Assembly: GCA_027405735.1 (NCBI GenBank)
Contig: JAPEHQ010000007.1
Coordinates: 2,071,001 to 2,135,000, forward strand
DNA length: 64,000 bases
Source: Mucor racemosus
Taxonomy: Eukaryota; Mucoromycota; Mucoromycetes; Mucorales; Mucoraceae
Reading direction: 5' to 3'
Positions 48,270 through 61,184 of the stretch are shown here, in pieces (position 1 is the first letter of the stretch; each line of letters opens with the position of its first letter). A program made the translations under genes and the position numbers. The notes beneath the pieces were generated by a model, which saw nothing but the letters and a program-made list of their open reading frames with translations, was not told the origin of the DNA and searched no databases.

Positions 48270-49074
48270 TATAGGTGTTTTTTTTTATCTAATACTGCGG
48301 ATACGCGAGTTTCAGTAAGTGATAGATTGGGGTTTTCCGAAAGATCAATAGTTTATTCTTTTTCATTTCAATCAAAAAATTATTATCGCGTCACATTGTT
48401 TTGGTATTCCATGCATAACTGAACACAATAAGTTTCTCACCTCCCAACCAATATTAACTGTCATAATTTTGACGAATGCTGTTGAATACAAGAATCATTC
48501 ATCTATGCTTTAATTGCTTGATAAAAAGCACAGCTTTGCTGTGTTCAATCTTTATAAGCGTATATTTTATACTGTTGAAAAAGTGCTCTTCCAAGATATT
48601 AGTCATTAGCGCACAATGTTGCCTCGAAATTTAAGTGCGGGATTAAATAAAGACGATGCATTCAAAAATTGCAATGATCATTAATATTAATGGTCTGAAA
48701 AGAGTACTTGAAGCAGTTTCATTGCCCTCATACGATGGATACAAAGCCATAGTTCTTATTTCCAAATTCAGCTATAAAAACAACTTAATTCACATCTTTG
48801 AAAATTATTAAAAGAAACCAAACTGAAGTTACGAGGCAGCGACTATTTTGGATTAATGCAACGAAATTGTACATCAACATGCTACACTGTATGCTCATAC
48901 AACAAAATGAATAATTCAGCTTTCAAATAATGAAACAGTTACCATGGCCGTGTATAACTTTTAAAAAAATAATTGAGCATATATCTTAATGGCGTTAAGA
49001 AAGTTGATTTAAAAAGTGGCTAGTATTCAAAATCGTAGCGTACCCCCCCCCTTTTTTTTAAAAAATGACTCCCC
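48270..49074. other. Nucleoporin promoter and relic-like sequence
   Basis: The first few hundred bases are the upstream region of the nucleoporin gene. Around 48655-48930 short plus-strand segments have protein-like composition but many stops. No family recognised. A C11-T9 homopolymer pair sits just before R1 copy D (about 49045-49063). Confidence 0.4.
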
Positions 49075-50290
49075 ACAAAACATTTTGTAAGATATGCCCT
49101 AGACACTTCTAAGTAGATATAAGCTGGCCGAATAATGCTATATATTCCTAAATTTATTTTATATCTCACGAAAGACTCAAAAACGCGTAAAATTCACTGC
49201 TTTTTCCTTGAAAACTGGGTCTCATTTTTCATCCCTGCTCTACTTTTTGTTTTCACTAAATAACACCAAGAAAAAATTATATGCCAATGTACCTGAGATG
49301 TTCAGCTTTAATCTAAAAATAAGTATCCGGAAATATCCTACTTTTTGCAGTTGGTATTAATTTTTCAGTGCTAAGGTTTCAGATTTTTTACGCGTATTTT
49401 ACTGCTAATGGATTGAAAACTTTGAGGCTTCATATCTCCAGAAAAAATTAAGCTATACTACCACTTTCCAATAATGAAATTTACTTGTTTTAAAGTGCTC
49501 TATAACATATTTTAATATAAAAATTTTCTGAGCACTTTTATTTTTTTTCATTTTTTTGGGCATTTCTATAGTAGGTTTCAAAATATTGGTTAAATTGAGC
49601 AACATTTTTTTTGCATTCATGTCATCCAGCTCGTTAAGCTCTCTCAGACCCAATTTAGAGCTTTTCAAAATATTGATTTTTAGTGGAGATATCCTCAAAA
49701 ATGTGTACAAAAAGGTACCTCCATTTCTGGTGTCCATTTTCCCCTTGTATACCCTCATCCCAAATTCTGAAACTGAAAAAAATTTGGTTAAATATCGTGT
49801 TTTCTCTACGAAAAATGTAGATAAAAAGTTAAATAATAGCTCGATCGATAGATAATTTTTTTGCGCATTATTGCCGTTTATTATATTTTGAATATGCTTA
49901 TAAAAAATGTTCTGTATCTTCAAAAAACCTCCAAAATTTCAATTGCATTTTACGCAACATTTGATGTGAAATGTTTGTCTGAATTTTATTTAGATGGATG
50001 CAGAATTCAAAACTGTACAAAAGCTATTTAGTATACTAGGTCGACTTACTTTGCAGTTCATGATCAATTAAACGATTTTGTTTTTTTCATCATTTTTCGT
50101 CCATTTTTTAAAATAAATTTTGGACCCCCGTTATGATAGGCTGTAAGCTGTAATGTGAGCTATTATTTTGATTATCTCGACGAAAAACCAATATTTTTTG
50201 CTGAAACAAAAAATGCAGAGTAGATTTCAATTAGATATATTTTGCGAATACAAAAAATTAATATTCCAATTTTGGTGCTTAATTTGACGA
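49075..50290 (+). repeat. Dispersed repeat R1, copy D (5'-truncated)
   Basis: Matches copy C from 'aaacattttgtaagatat' onward and lacks the first ~600 bp of the element. The minus-strand frame is open for 156 codons here (49923-49453), the longest in any copy, and the plus-strand frame for 99 codons (49556-49855). Neither has a recognisable domain. Similarity to copy C drops sharply at about 50222. Confidence 0.8.
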
Positions 50291-50899
50291 TCTATTTTAG
50301 GTCAATTTTTGATCAATGTAATTATATTATTCTGTTATTAGCCTTTTTGTTGTTGTAATTTCATCAAGGAACATCTGTTTTTGAAATAATATTTCAAATA
50401 TGCATACGAGACACCATATATAAGTTAAGAACACAACACTATAAGGAAATAGTTATCCTTAATGTTGCAACTATTATCAATTTCCTTATTTCAAATGCAG
50501 AATTTTGAATTTATTCTAACCAGTGGTTGAATTTCATAATAAGTTACTATTTGAAAAATATTTTATGTTTTTATTGAGAGCATGAGACAAACAAGTGATA
50601 TATAATAGTCAGTTATACTGTATACAACTAAGGAAATGGCTAACTAGTACAAAATGAATATTAATAAGAGCAGAAATAATAATGATTTGATAATAAGAAT
50701 ATAGAAAATAATTGGCATAAGATAGATGGAATAATGTATATATAGAAAAATAAGTTGATGGTAATATTGAAATATATTACTTAAAGAAAGAGTTAATAAA
50801 AAGAGTGTTTTTTATATTTTAAAGGAAGTGATGTATTAGAGTATCATTAACTGTATTATATATTATATTAAAAATTAGTCGAAGGATAAAAATATTACT
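50291..50899. other. 3' flank of the DUF3712/Tag1-like gene
   Basis: AT-rich, no gene recognised. Several AATAAA-like hexamers in minus orientation lie near 50780-50880 and suit polyadenylation of the upstream gene. Confidence 0.45.
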
Positions 50900-53800
50900 T
50901 TATGTAACTGTAGCTGTAACTGCCACATTTGTTGTAGTTTGAGTTTCAGCAACAGTAGTAGCTGTAGGTTCATTGCTTTCTGCTGTGTTGTTCGCAATAG
51001 ACTCTGTGGTGGTCGTTTGTGCTTCCTCAGTGGTTGTAGTAATATCTGTTGTTGTTATTGTTGTTGTAATAGTAACTGATGATGAAGTTGTTGAAGCAGC
51101 ACTAGAAGTGGTATTTGCAATGGTAGTGCTATTGTCAACAGTAGTAGTATTAAGTGTAAGAGATGTTGGTTGCAAACTTCCAGGTGGGTCTGAATCACAA
51201 ATAACTTGCCAAGTTGGATCAAATTGATCAGGGAAAGGAGGCATTGAAATTGTGTAAGGAACGTTTTGTTGAGCATAAATCATTTGGTCTGTTTCAAATT
51301 GATCCCCAACGACTACACTAGCAGTTTGAGTGACATTATAAACACCTTTCATAGCGCCCAAATCTGCCATAATAGCATCAAGCTTTGAAATATCGATATG
51401 AACTGGTACAATACCGGTCTGTACTGTGCCTTTAGCAGGAATAACAAGAGGAGTTGGGAAATCATAATCAAGTGTACCGACTTCCAGATTGGTGTATTGT
51501 AAGGATCCTGCATATTTACATGTTAAATAAGAGGTACAACTAGCTGTAATATGTTTCAAAGCAAATTCAGTATCCAAAGGGTTATAAATAGTAATAGTGG
51601 CATCAGCAAAGCCTCCGTTTAATCCAAGTGTATTGATATCTACTACAATATCAATTGTCTTGATTAAGCCTTCTGTGACACCATTAATAGAAGTTGCAAG
51701 TTTAAGTTGAGATAAACCTTGTTGAAGGGGTGCAATTGTGGAAGATGAAGCAGATCCTTCGATGGTCAAAGGTACAGCAGCACCAGTTAAATAATAGTAA
51801 AGCATTTTGCCTACAGCTTCAGCACTTGTAGCGCCTTCAGCTAAATGCATGACGCTGTTGTAATCTTGAGCTCCAGGCTTAATCGTGGTATCAAGCATAT
51901 AAGCTTTTCCAATAATAGCATTATATTCATTCATGTAAACATCAAAGTTAACATCACCAATAGTAATGGTAATGTTGGAAGGGTTGGTCAAAGTTACAAC
52001 GAGATCAATAATAATGTATTGAGCAGTGGCACCAGTAACCTTGAGAGACTTGATTGTTGCAGTATTTCCAAAGCTATTAAATCCTGAAAATTATTATTGA
52101 AACGTTAGATAAATGCCATATAATACAGTAACTCAGTATATTTACCTGCTAAAGTAGTGTCAACATCGAATGTAACACCAGGAAGTGTAAGTGTACCAAC
52201 AGCAGTATTGGCAACAGCATTTGATGAGCCCTTCAAGCCAAAAGTGACACTATTAGTCAAAGTCAAAAGGCTATTGAAACCAGTAAAGAGTTCTTGATTG
52301 ACCACCTTAAATGGAACATCATTAAATCCAGTGGTAATCAAGCCAGAGGAAGAAGTTGAAGCAGATGATGTAGGAATATCAAGGGTTGCAACAGCAGCAC
52401 CACCATATGTAGCTTCGACATCCATATCAAGTTGAGTAACAGAAAGAGGGAAACCGAAGGGGTTCTTGAGTTGAGCTTCAACTCTAGAAGAGCTTGTAGG
52501 AGGGGCCCATTGATCTTTGGTAAAATCTAAGGTTAAATCTTTCATTTCAATTGAAGGAATAAGCTCAGGAACAGTGGCAGGACCAGGCAAGACAACATTT
52601 TCAATGTTAATAGTCTTGAATGCAGTAGTAAGCCAGCTAACTGTGCCACTACTACCAGAACCAGAGACACCCTTAATAGTAAGGTTAGATGACATACCAG
52701 CAAGATAATGACCAAAGACAGTAGTAATTGCAACGATGCCTTCTTGACTATCTTGGGCAATCAAGCGACCCTTCATTTTCATGCTAGAAGAAGAAAGTGG
52801 AGCAAAATTGGCAGCACCATCAGAAGAAAGTGGTCCAAGGTCAATGCTACCAAAGTATGTCTCAAATGAAGCACCACCAAGATTGAAACCAACTTGACTA
52901 GGATTATTGATAACTGTATCAGCAGTAAGAGTAATACCACCAGCGGGATCATTAGCAGGTAAATCAAACGAATTTACGGTGACAGCATTCTTGAAACCGT
53001 TAGAACCCTTCAAAGTTACAAACTTATCAAGAGAAACATCAACAAATGTAAATCCAAGAGCAGTTACACTAACATCCTTGCTGACAATTTCCCATTCAAA
53101 TGATTCATTATTAATTAAATAAGCAGAGAATGAAGCCATATCATCGCCATTATTTACTGAGAATGTACCTTGAACATCAAATGAGGCACCAACATCAGCT
53201 TTTGCGTTAATAGTGGCCATAGTAACTGTACCAAGAGTTTTTCCTTGCCAGTAAACAGTAAGAGGTGAAGGGAAACTAATAGTAGCATCCATAGGACCAG
53301 AGTTGGTAATACTACCCTTCATTTGAACAGTAAATGAGGTCTCACCAACGTTAGACAATACAATAGTATCAAAACCAAGAACAGAACCATCGACAACTTG
53401 TTGTACAATAGGTTGGCCAACAATAGGAATCAATTGAGTTACAGAATCATCAGCAGCAACAGAAACATTGCCTTGAGAGAAAGCCAAATCATTAACATAT
53501 TGGCCAATAGTAATAGTTGAAGAAAGAGAAAGATCAACATTCAAGGCCTTCATAGCATCCAAAGTAAATTGAGATACATTAAAGTTAGTGAAAAGACTTG
53601 AGTCAGTACCAACGTCTTGTTGACCTTCAATGTTGAAGCCACCTAAAGAAAGCAATCCATCAAGAGCAGTAGTATCCATGCCTGCTTGAACAGCAAGAGT
53701 ACGAAGAAGCAAAGCAATAGCAGCAGGTTCAAGGTTCATACTCATACTCAAATCCTGGGATGTAGCAGAAGATTTACCACCAATGACAAAAGGATTGCTA

Positions 53801-56098
53801 CTAATATCTTGATCAATATTACCAACGGGCATACCAACAAATGTAGCAGCAGCAGTAACCTTAGAGATACTCAAACCAGCAGAGAAAGGGTTAGCAATTG
53901 TGACCCTGACACCAACCATAGATGTCTGCAAAGTATCTGCAAGGACAGACATGGAAGAGCCTTGAATCAAAGCAGTTGTAAGACCAGGAAGGGTAGAACT
54001 AAGACTAACAACACTCAAAGCTTGAGCAAGAGAAGTGATGTTTGTAGAATTAGCAAAGCCAGAAATATCCACAGCATTGTTGGAGCCCATAACAAAAGTA
54101 CTAAGAAGATTTTGACCAACATCAGATGATTTGGGATCAAAAGAAGCCGATGCAGCAACAGTGTTTTGACCACGGTTCAAAGTAAGGTTATTCAAGGAAA
54201 CAAGACCAAGAGTAGTGCCACTAGCACCCATGTTAAAACTAACATCACCAGTAGAAATACCAAAATCAGATGGATTATCCATGGTAACATTAATAGCAAG
54301 AGCTAAACCAGCTTCAGTACCTCCAGTTACATCAAGAGAATTAATAACAGTTGCAGTACTATTCAAGAATTGCAAACCATTGAGAGTTGTAGGTACAGTA
54401 AAGTTAATACCGCTCAATACAATAGGACCAAGAGGTGTGTTAGCCTTGGTAGTAGCAATACCAGAAACCATAAAAGTGTAATTGCTATTAGCGGTTAAAG
54501 CATAGGTGTATTGGTTATAGAAGCTTTCTTTTCCAGCAATACCAGCAAGAGCCGTATTATTCAAAGGAAAAATAATGGTACCACTTTGTTGATTACTAAC
54601 AGCAGCAGTAAATGGTGTTTGCATAATAGCAAAGCTCTCAGTTTGCTCACCGGTAGTATTAATGGCAAGAGTAATGTTTTGAGAAACTTCAGTAATATTC
54701 AATGAAAATCCAAATGGCATTTGAAAGTTTGCAGTAACAGCGGGAGCATTAGCAACTGGAGAATAAGGAGCAGAAGGATCGAACTTCAAATCAAGATAAC
54801 CCAAGCTAACAGCATTGATAATCTTTAATGGTGCACCAGCAGTTAAGCCAACATTCAAGTTTACTGTGGAGAAACCTTCAGAAAGCCAACCAATAGCATT
54901 TACACCATCAGGAGCACAAGATACACCAACTGCAGTAGTATTAGAGAGTTGACCAGCTACATAATTAGAAAATAGAACACCAATCTTCTGAAGAGAAACA
55001 GTATCATTCTGTGGTGCAAGAGTACCCTTGAGAAGAATGTTGTTTTCACCTTTTGCAAGATTAACACCTTCAGCAGTAACCAAACCAAGTGGAACACCAT
55101 CATAACCGATAGCAAGCTTGATTGTACCCAATTGAACACCAATTGGAGAAGGACTCTCCAAAACTGTGCCCAACTCAACAAGAATACCACCGTTTGGATC
55201 ATCACCAGGAAGCTGGAAAGAGTTGATTTTAACATTTGGAAAACCATTCATACCTAAAAACGAAAAAATAGTGTTAATTTTTTATCAATATTATTCAACT
55301 GTGCTTGTATATAAATTTACCATTTAGGACAATATCTTTGTTTAGATCAACTGTTGCTGTTCTACAAGGTTTTAACAAGAATATGTTAGTGCTTTTTTTT
55401 GTATTTGAAATATTTACACAAAGCTAAACATACCTAGTAAGAGCGGTAATGTCAAGTTTTCCTTTCAGGGTCCATTTGAATGATTCAACAGCCAACATGG
55501 TCTTTGCAAAACTAGCAAATGCAGCTTGATCTCTGATTAAGAATGGCGTAATGGCATTTAAGGTACCATGGCCACCGCCGATACTAGTTTCGTTATACAA
55601 GAAAATATCACCAAGATAAGATTCATTATAGTAAATTTGAATAGGGTTATGGAACTTGATTTTTGCAGAAAATGGACCAGTATCAGATAAAGCACTCTCC
55701 ATATTCATGTAAAAAGTAGAGTTCATGTCATCGCCATCTCTTTTAGTATAAACTTGATTATTCAATGCATCAGGCTTTGTAAATGTGATTCCAGCACCTG
55801 TAACATCAATCTTGGATTTGTTCATTAAGGATTGAGCAACCTTGGGGAAAATAACATAGAGAGCTAAAACAACAGCTACAACGACCACAATAACAGTATT
55901 GATTGAGCAAATGATCCAATACTTTTTCTTTTTGTAAAACTTTTGCTTTGGTGGAGGAGCGGCTTTTTCAGAGTATTCCTCCATAATATCATCATGTTCA
56001 TTACGAAGATTTGTTTCATCATCTGCTGCTTGATAATAGCTACCGCCATCAGACACAACTGCCTGATGCTCATACGTTTGGTGTATGTTACCAGTCAT
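50900..56098 (-). CDS. DUF3712 (Tag1-like) vacuolar membrane protein
   Basis: Four exons are inferred (56098-55434, 55361-55321, 55253-52146, 52083-50900), encoding 1665 residues. Residues about 1-60 are cytosolic and acidic with a basic patch 'KQKFYKKKKYW'. One transmembrane helix follows ('IVVVVAVVLALYVIF'). The rest is a long lumenal/extracytosolic region of repeated beta-rich units; for example 'VKINSFQLPGDDPNGGI' recurs as 'VTVNSFDLPANDPAGGI'. 'SFKWTLKGKLDITA' is followed by a second 'SFEWEIVSKDVSVTA'. The C-terminal ~90 residues are Thr/Ser-rich, likely O-glycosylated. Yeast Tag1, a vacuolar protein involved in stopping autophagy, has this topology and DUF3712. Vacuolar location and function here are inferred. 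It is longer than yeast Tag1 (about 600 residues). Confidence 0.8.
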
Positions 56099-57044
56099 TG
56101 TGTTATATTATTTGATTAACAAGAAAAGAATGGAGAATATTTTGAATTGAAGGAAAGTATAGAATAAAGAGCCAAATAATAATAATAACAGTAATAGTAA
56201 TAGTAATAATAAGACAATTTATGTACCTTATATACAAAATAATTGATGATATTTATACTACATTTCTCTTGTACAAGGACATGAACATAATGAGTATCCA
56301 TCTAGTTGTACAATTTTAGACAATATGGCTATTTACGAACAGAAATTCCTGGTTACAGAAATGTTGTATTATATGACCCCACTATGAGGATTTATTCCTT
56401 TTTCTTAAATCCAGTTCATGTGAAAAGCCCACAGAAAGTATACAGAAGGGTAAATTTTTAAGGGAACCTTCCTTTGAGCAGTTCCAATGGTATGAAGAGA
56501 ATATAGGTACAAAACTTGATTTTGTCATCTGATGAAATGTTTCTCACACACAGGCTCATGAAAACACGATGTATTTTTTCCGTTTTGATCTGGTACTACT
56601 AGATACATACATTTATACAAACTTAATACGCAATATTTAAAGCATAAATTGTATACAACTTATGTAGTTCCAAGTATATAAAGCTATTATTTAATATTAA
56701 TCTTTAAATCTTGGACATAATTTCTGTTGTTTAGTTTAGTTTTTTGCTAAATCTAGAAAACTCAAGTGCCACAGTAATTATTCTAATGTGGAGGTAAATT
56801 TTATTGTTTGTAAGCTCTATTGTATTACTATCCAAAAAAGAATAAATAATCCCTTAACAGTAATGTGTCTTGTATATCCTTCTCGATAAACTAGTGTTTG
56901 TATACATGCAATGGAATTGACAGGTAGAATTTCATATTAAACGTTGTTTGACATAAAGAGCTTACTGGATCTAGTAAGTCAATAAGTTTTTTTTTTTTCG
57001 AGAATCTTGTTTTAAAATTGAATGAATTATATTTATCAGAATTG

Positions 57045-57113
<69 letters not shown>

Positions 57114-57975
57114 ACACATGCATATACTTTTCTTTTAAATGCACGTGTAATATCAGTGAATATAAAAAGTATAATATTGAATGATTATGTTAATTTTAAA
57201 TGCAAACTCGATACTTTTTTGTTATTTGTAAAAAATCTTGTAGTATTACTTTACATATATACTATCCAAGCAGAAATATTTCAATTCTAGAAAATAGAAA
57301 TTCTACGAAATATCTTGTTCCTGAATCGACGACAAAAGCTAATTTTACGCAGCGATAAAATTTCAAAAATTATAATTAAAGAATTTTATATTATTTCAAA
57401 ATGTAGTTATTATACTAGACTTAACGTTAGTAAATGTATTGGCATATCAGAATTATGTGTATAATTTTGTTTTTTCTATTAAACATATTAGAAACTATTT
57501 TTCAGGCAATTGTAAATGAACTCTAAAAATGCAAAATCTTGTATTATGAAAATCTATACTCGATATAAATGAATATAAAATAACATATTTCATAGATATT
57601 TAAAACTGCCTGACCAACGATTAGCTAAAAATTTGTAATTTTAGCTTACTGATATGTACAGAGACAATAATTAAGGATCATTTTGTATACATTGTGAAAC
57701 AATAAAGGAAAAGATGTGTCTTTTTTCTTTATTCGATTTGAGTATATTAAACCTCCACAGCTTATATTTATACTATATTACATCAAGATAAAATAAGATA
57801 TAATCTTTGCTTTCATAAAGCAAAATAACTAATAGCATATGTTTTATCATACTTTCTCATTTTATTCAGCTATTTAGATTGTGATACCTATCACAACCAC
57901 AAGATTTAAAGATAAGAGAGACATTTAAATTCGCAATATGCAATACACAGAAGCACTTTTTTTTTATATTATTTT
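56099..57975. other. Intergenic with (CA)n microsatellite
   Basis: 1.9 kb without a recognised gene. It holds an AT-trinucleotide-rich stretch (about 56176-56215) just upstream of the DUF3712 gene, and a long CA microsatellite. The remainder is AT-rich. Confidence 0.5.
57046..57110. repeat. (CA)n microsatellite, about 32 units
   Basis: Uninterrupted CA dinucleotide run of about 65 bp. The open frames across it on both strands are artefacts of the repeat. Confidence 0.95.
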
Positions 57976-58969
57976 TTAAATTTGCTCAAATGCAGTGATA
58001 CCACCGTTTGTAACAGCACTAACAAGCTTTCCACTGGTAAGAGGCAATGTACCTGTAAGATAGCCCTCCAATTGACTTGTTTTATTATTAATACCATGAA
58101 AAAAGGTACAGACAAATGCTCTACACTTACTTTGCGATGTCTTCTGGAGATGTCCATGTACTGAAATCGGCGTCAGGCATAAACTTTCTATTCATGGGAG
58201 TATCAATTGTAACTCTATAAAAACAATAATTAGCTTGATAAATAAACATCTAGTCGATAAACAAGACAACATACGGTAAGACAGCAGTGACCTTACAGCC
58301 TTCAGGAAGTCCACCATTGGGAGCAGCTAGATCTTTTACAAGATGATGTACAGCAGCCTTTGCGATACCATAACCAATCATACCAGGAGTAGCATCCAAA
58401 GCGGCCAATGCACCAGTCAAGGTCAGAAGCCCACCTCTGTAATTTTTTTTTTTTTTAGGGTTAGTGTTTCAATTTATGCAAAAAATGAGCATATTAGCTT
58501 TACTGTTGAAGATATTTGGATGCAATTTGAGCAGCAATCAAAGAAGAGTTGACACTTTGATGCAACATTAATTCAGATGATTTCAAGAATCCTATGCGTG
58601 TATTATATTAATACCACCATATATTTATTACTAAATGTATTCGTACCTTTGCTTGCGGCATTTCCTCCAGCCCAACCGCCTGCAACACAAAATACACCGC
58701 ATAGTTTTTCTGAGCCCAAGACAGATGCAATTGAATCATTGATAGATTGACCTTGTTCAAAGAGAGAGCCAGTAATAGTTGCTAATGTGTTATAATCAGC
58801 ATCTTGATTTTCGACCAAATCAACGTTAATCACGGTCTAGATGTAAAATAATGTAAATGATCTACAGCATTATTTATTATTTTTTACATACATATCCTTT
58901 TGTTTTAAAATGTTGAACAAGACAACGACCCAAGGCACCAGCACCACCATAAATTACAAGTTTGCTCAT
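57976..58969 (-). CDS. QDPR: Dihydropteridine reductase
   Basis: Short-chain dehydrogenase that regenerates tetrahydrobiopterin from quinonoid dihydrobiopterin with NADH. Six exons are inferred: 58969-58892, 58836-58647, 58591-58504, 58436-58275, 58214-58131 and 58075-57976, giving 233 residues (human has 244). The N-terminus '[19 protein letters not shown]' is the dinucleotide-binding Rossmann motif. '[11 protein letters not shown]' is the QDPR signature. '[20 protein letters not shown]' is followed by '[11 protein letters not shown]', the YxxxK catalytic pair. '[20 protein letters not shown]' and 'WTSPEDIA' are also family features. Tetrahydrobiopterin serves aromatic amino-acid hydroxylases, known in Mucoromycota relatives but not in yeast. 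It lies between two membrane-protein genes on the same strand. Confidence 0.92.
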
Positions 58970-59032
58970 TTTATACAAATTGATAACAAGATATAAATCA
59001 AACGACAATACACAAATTTACAATGCTTTTTT

Positions 59033-60817
59033 TTATTTCAATTGAACAACAGTCCCTGTGAGACGACCGTGTGAAAATATGTTTACCTCGTCTTGACTAG
59101 CGCATATTGTTTTATCTGGATCCGTTGATACAGCACCCGTAGTAGGGTCTACTTGAGTGACATTACATATAGCAATGGATTGAGGATATGTACCCACCAT
59201 GAAGGGTATTGGCTTGTATTTAAGTACTCCTCTAACAACAAGACCATAAGGATATCGAATCATTCTAGACCTGATGTAATTAAGTTTATATAATCTAAAT
59301 CAAACTCTATTTGTATTTCTTACCATCGTTCATTTCCGCTTGTATCAGCCCCAGGCGATTTAATTCTAATTTGACTAATAGCTTCCATGGAATTATGATT
59401 AGGAAATCGATTTGAAGGTATCGATAAAGGTTCATCAAAATGCGTCAAACCACCTAAATATTCTGCTGGATCAACTCCTCGAATATTGCTTGAATTTATC
59501 TCGGTTACTATAATATTGCTGCTCGGCACGATTTGACTAAATGCAAAAACACTTATATCCGCATCAGCGACATGGATCGTCCACCAATTCCAATTGTCTG
59601 CTTTTACTTTTAAATCAAAAATTAGCTCCTTGTCGGTAGCTAATACTCTACCCATATCAACTGATAATTCCACTAATGGTTGTGCTCTATACATTATGAC
59701 TAAAAGTGACAATATCACTAATAATATAAGCGATAACAATAAATTCTGCAGTGTATGATTACTATTCTCATGCAAATTAGTACTAGTCAAAAACTACAAA
59801 ATTAAACATTTTGCATTACCATGTCTTTTTTGGTTTAGAGAATGACCTTTTCTGTCTTCTCAATAACAAAGGAGCTTCTTCATCATCACTAGTATACCCG
59901 CCATTTCTATTACCACCATGTCCTACATATGAGGGCGAATGCTTTTGCGATGAATAGTACTTTTTAATTGATGATTTCTTTGAAGACGAAGGCGCATACT
60001 TCTTATTGAAACTGTCGTGCCATAAATTTAACAAACTCGATTTATTTGATTGCTGTTGGTGATCTTTGACATGGTTTCTTAACTTTGGTCTTCTTTGCTG
60101 TGATTGTTGCTGTTGCTGTTCCCCACCAGACCAAAACAAATCCTCCTCTTCTTCATCTACAGCAGGTTGTGGTGGTTTATTATATAACGTTTGTCTTAAC
60201 CACTCACCAAATCCTTTTCCTGATCTCTTTTTTGAATCTAGTAAACTTGCAGGTCGAACTGACAAAGGTCGATGTAAAACAGATGCATTAGATTCATTTC
60301 CACTATAAGGGTATACATAATGTTCATTTTCATCAGAATCTAAAAAATGCATTTTGCTTTAGAGACGAATGTACAGTATTTTTTCTTTGTGTAATACCTT
60401 CTACATTTGATACTGCATCAACTAAATTTCTATGAAATACTTCCGCTGGACTTGCTGCAGTACCATTCATAGTAGCTTTAGATTGTTTTTTCATCAACTT
60501 TCTGTTATTTTGTAGACTAGTTGATGTACGCAAAGGTGCAGGTGCTTGTATTGAGCCATTATTCTGGATGAAAATAGAAAAAGATTACTATTATAGTGCA
60601 GTTGTAAAAAATGATGATGATCAAATTACCTCACTTTTAACAGGTGTCAACCTTCTTTTATGATCATTTACCGAATGTGAAGTCGTTAATGGATTTGATG
60701 TCAATAAAGGTGATGTATTATTGCTATTGGTGTTATTTGCCATTGTACCGAGTGTTGGTGCTGAGGGTGACATGGTCAATGCATACGTTGTCATGGTTGC
60801 AGGTGGTGACGATAATG

Positions 60818-60857
<40 letters not shown>

Positions 60858-61184
60858 CTGTTGATGATGCTCGGTATCTAGGGTATTCTCATCATTCGGT
60901 ATAATATCTATCTTTGGTGATATATTATCATTATTTTGTGCTGGTATAATTGGAGTAGATTGTATTGAATTATCATCGCTGTTGCTGTGGTTATTGCTAC
61001 TAGGCTCAAATTTAGCTTTTTCTACAACCAGAGTTCGATCAAACTTGGATAGTAAAAGGCCACGACGGAGGGAATTTGTGTTGAATTTGTCGTATTTCTT
61101 GAGTCTTTTTTGTTTTTCATCAGCATCTGGATGATGAAGATGATGAGTTTTAGGTATTTCAGATGACATTTTGATAGAATACAA
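59033..61184 (-). CDS. VAC7: Vac7-like vacuolar membrane protein
   Basis: Regulator of the Fab1 PI3P 5-kinase at the vacuole in yeast. Five exons are inferred: 61184-60630, 60563-60398, 60339-59820, 59761-59324 and 59270-59033, giving 638 residues. ATG at 61169 (MSSEIPK) is an equally possible start. The long polar N-terminus has a 13-Asn run and basic 'RRGLLLSK' and 'RQKRSFSKPKK' patches. One transmembrane helix ('LLLSLILLVILSLLVIMY') follows, then a lumenal domain of about 200 residues with 'VLATDKELIFDLKVKADNWN' and 'VADADISVFAFS', the Vac7/LEA-2 pattern. The fourth intron could use either of two in-frame acceptors. I chose the one preceded by TACTAAT. Confidence 0.78.

Noticed and set aside
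48655..48930. Transposase-like relic upstream of R1 copy D
   Set aside because: The protein-like fragments are short, with many stops and no recognised motif.
49453..49923. 156-aa minus-strand frame in R1 copy D as a transposase or other protein gene
   Set aside because: No domain is visible and the same frame is broken in the other R1 copies. It is treated as repeat sequence.
57018..57290. 90-aa frame starting in the CA microsatellite, and the Cys-Val run on the other strand
   Set aside because: Translated dinucleotide repeat, not a gene.
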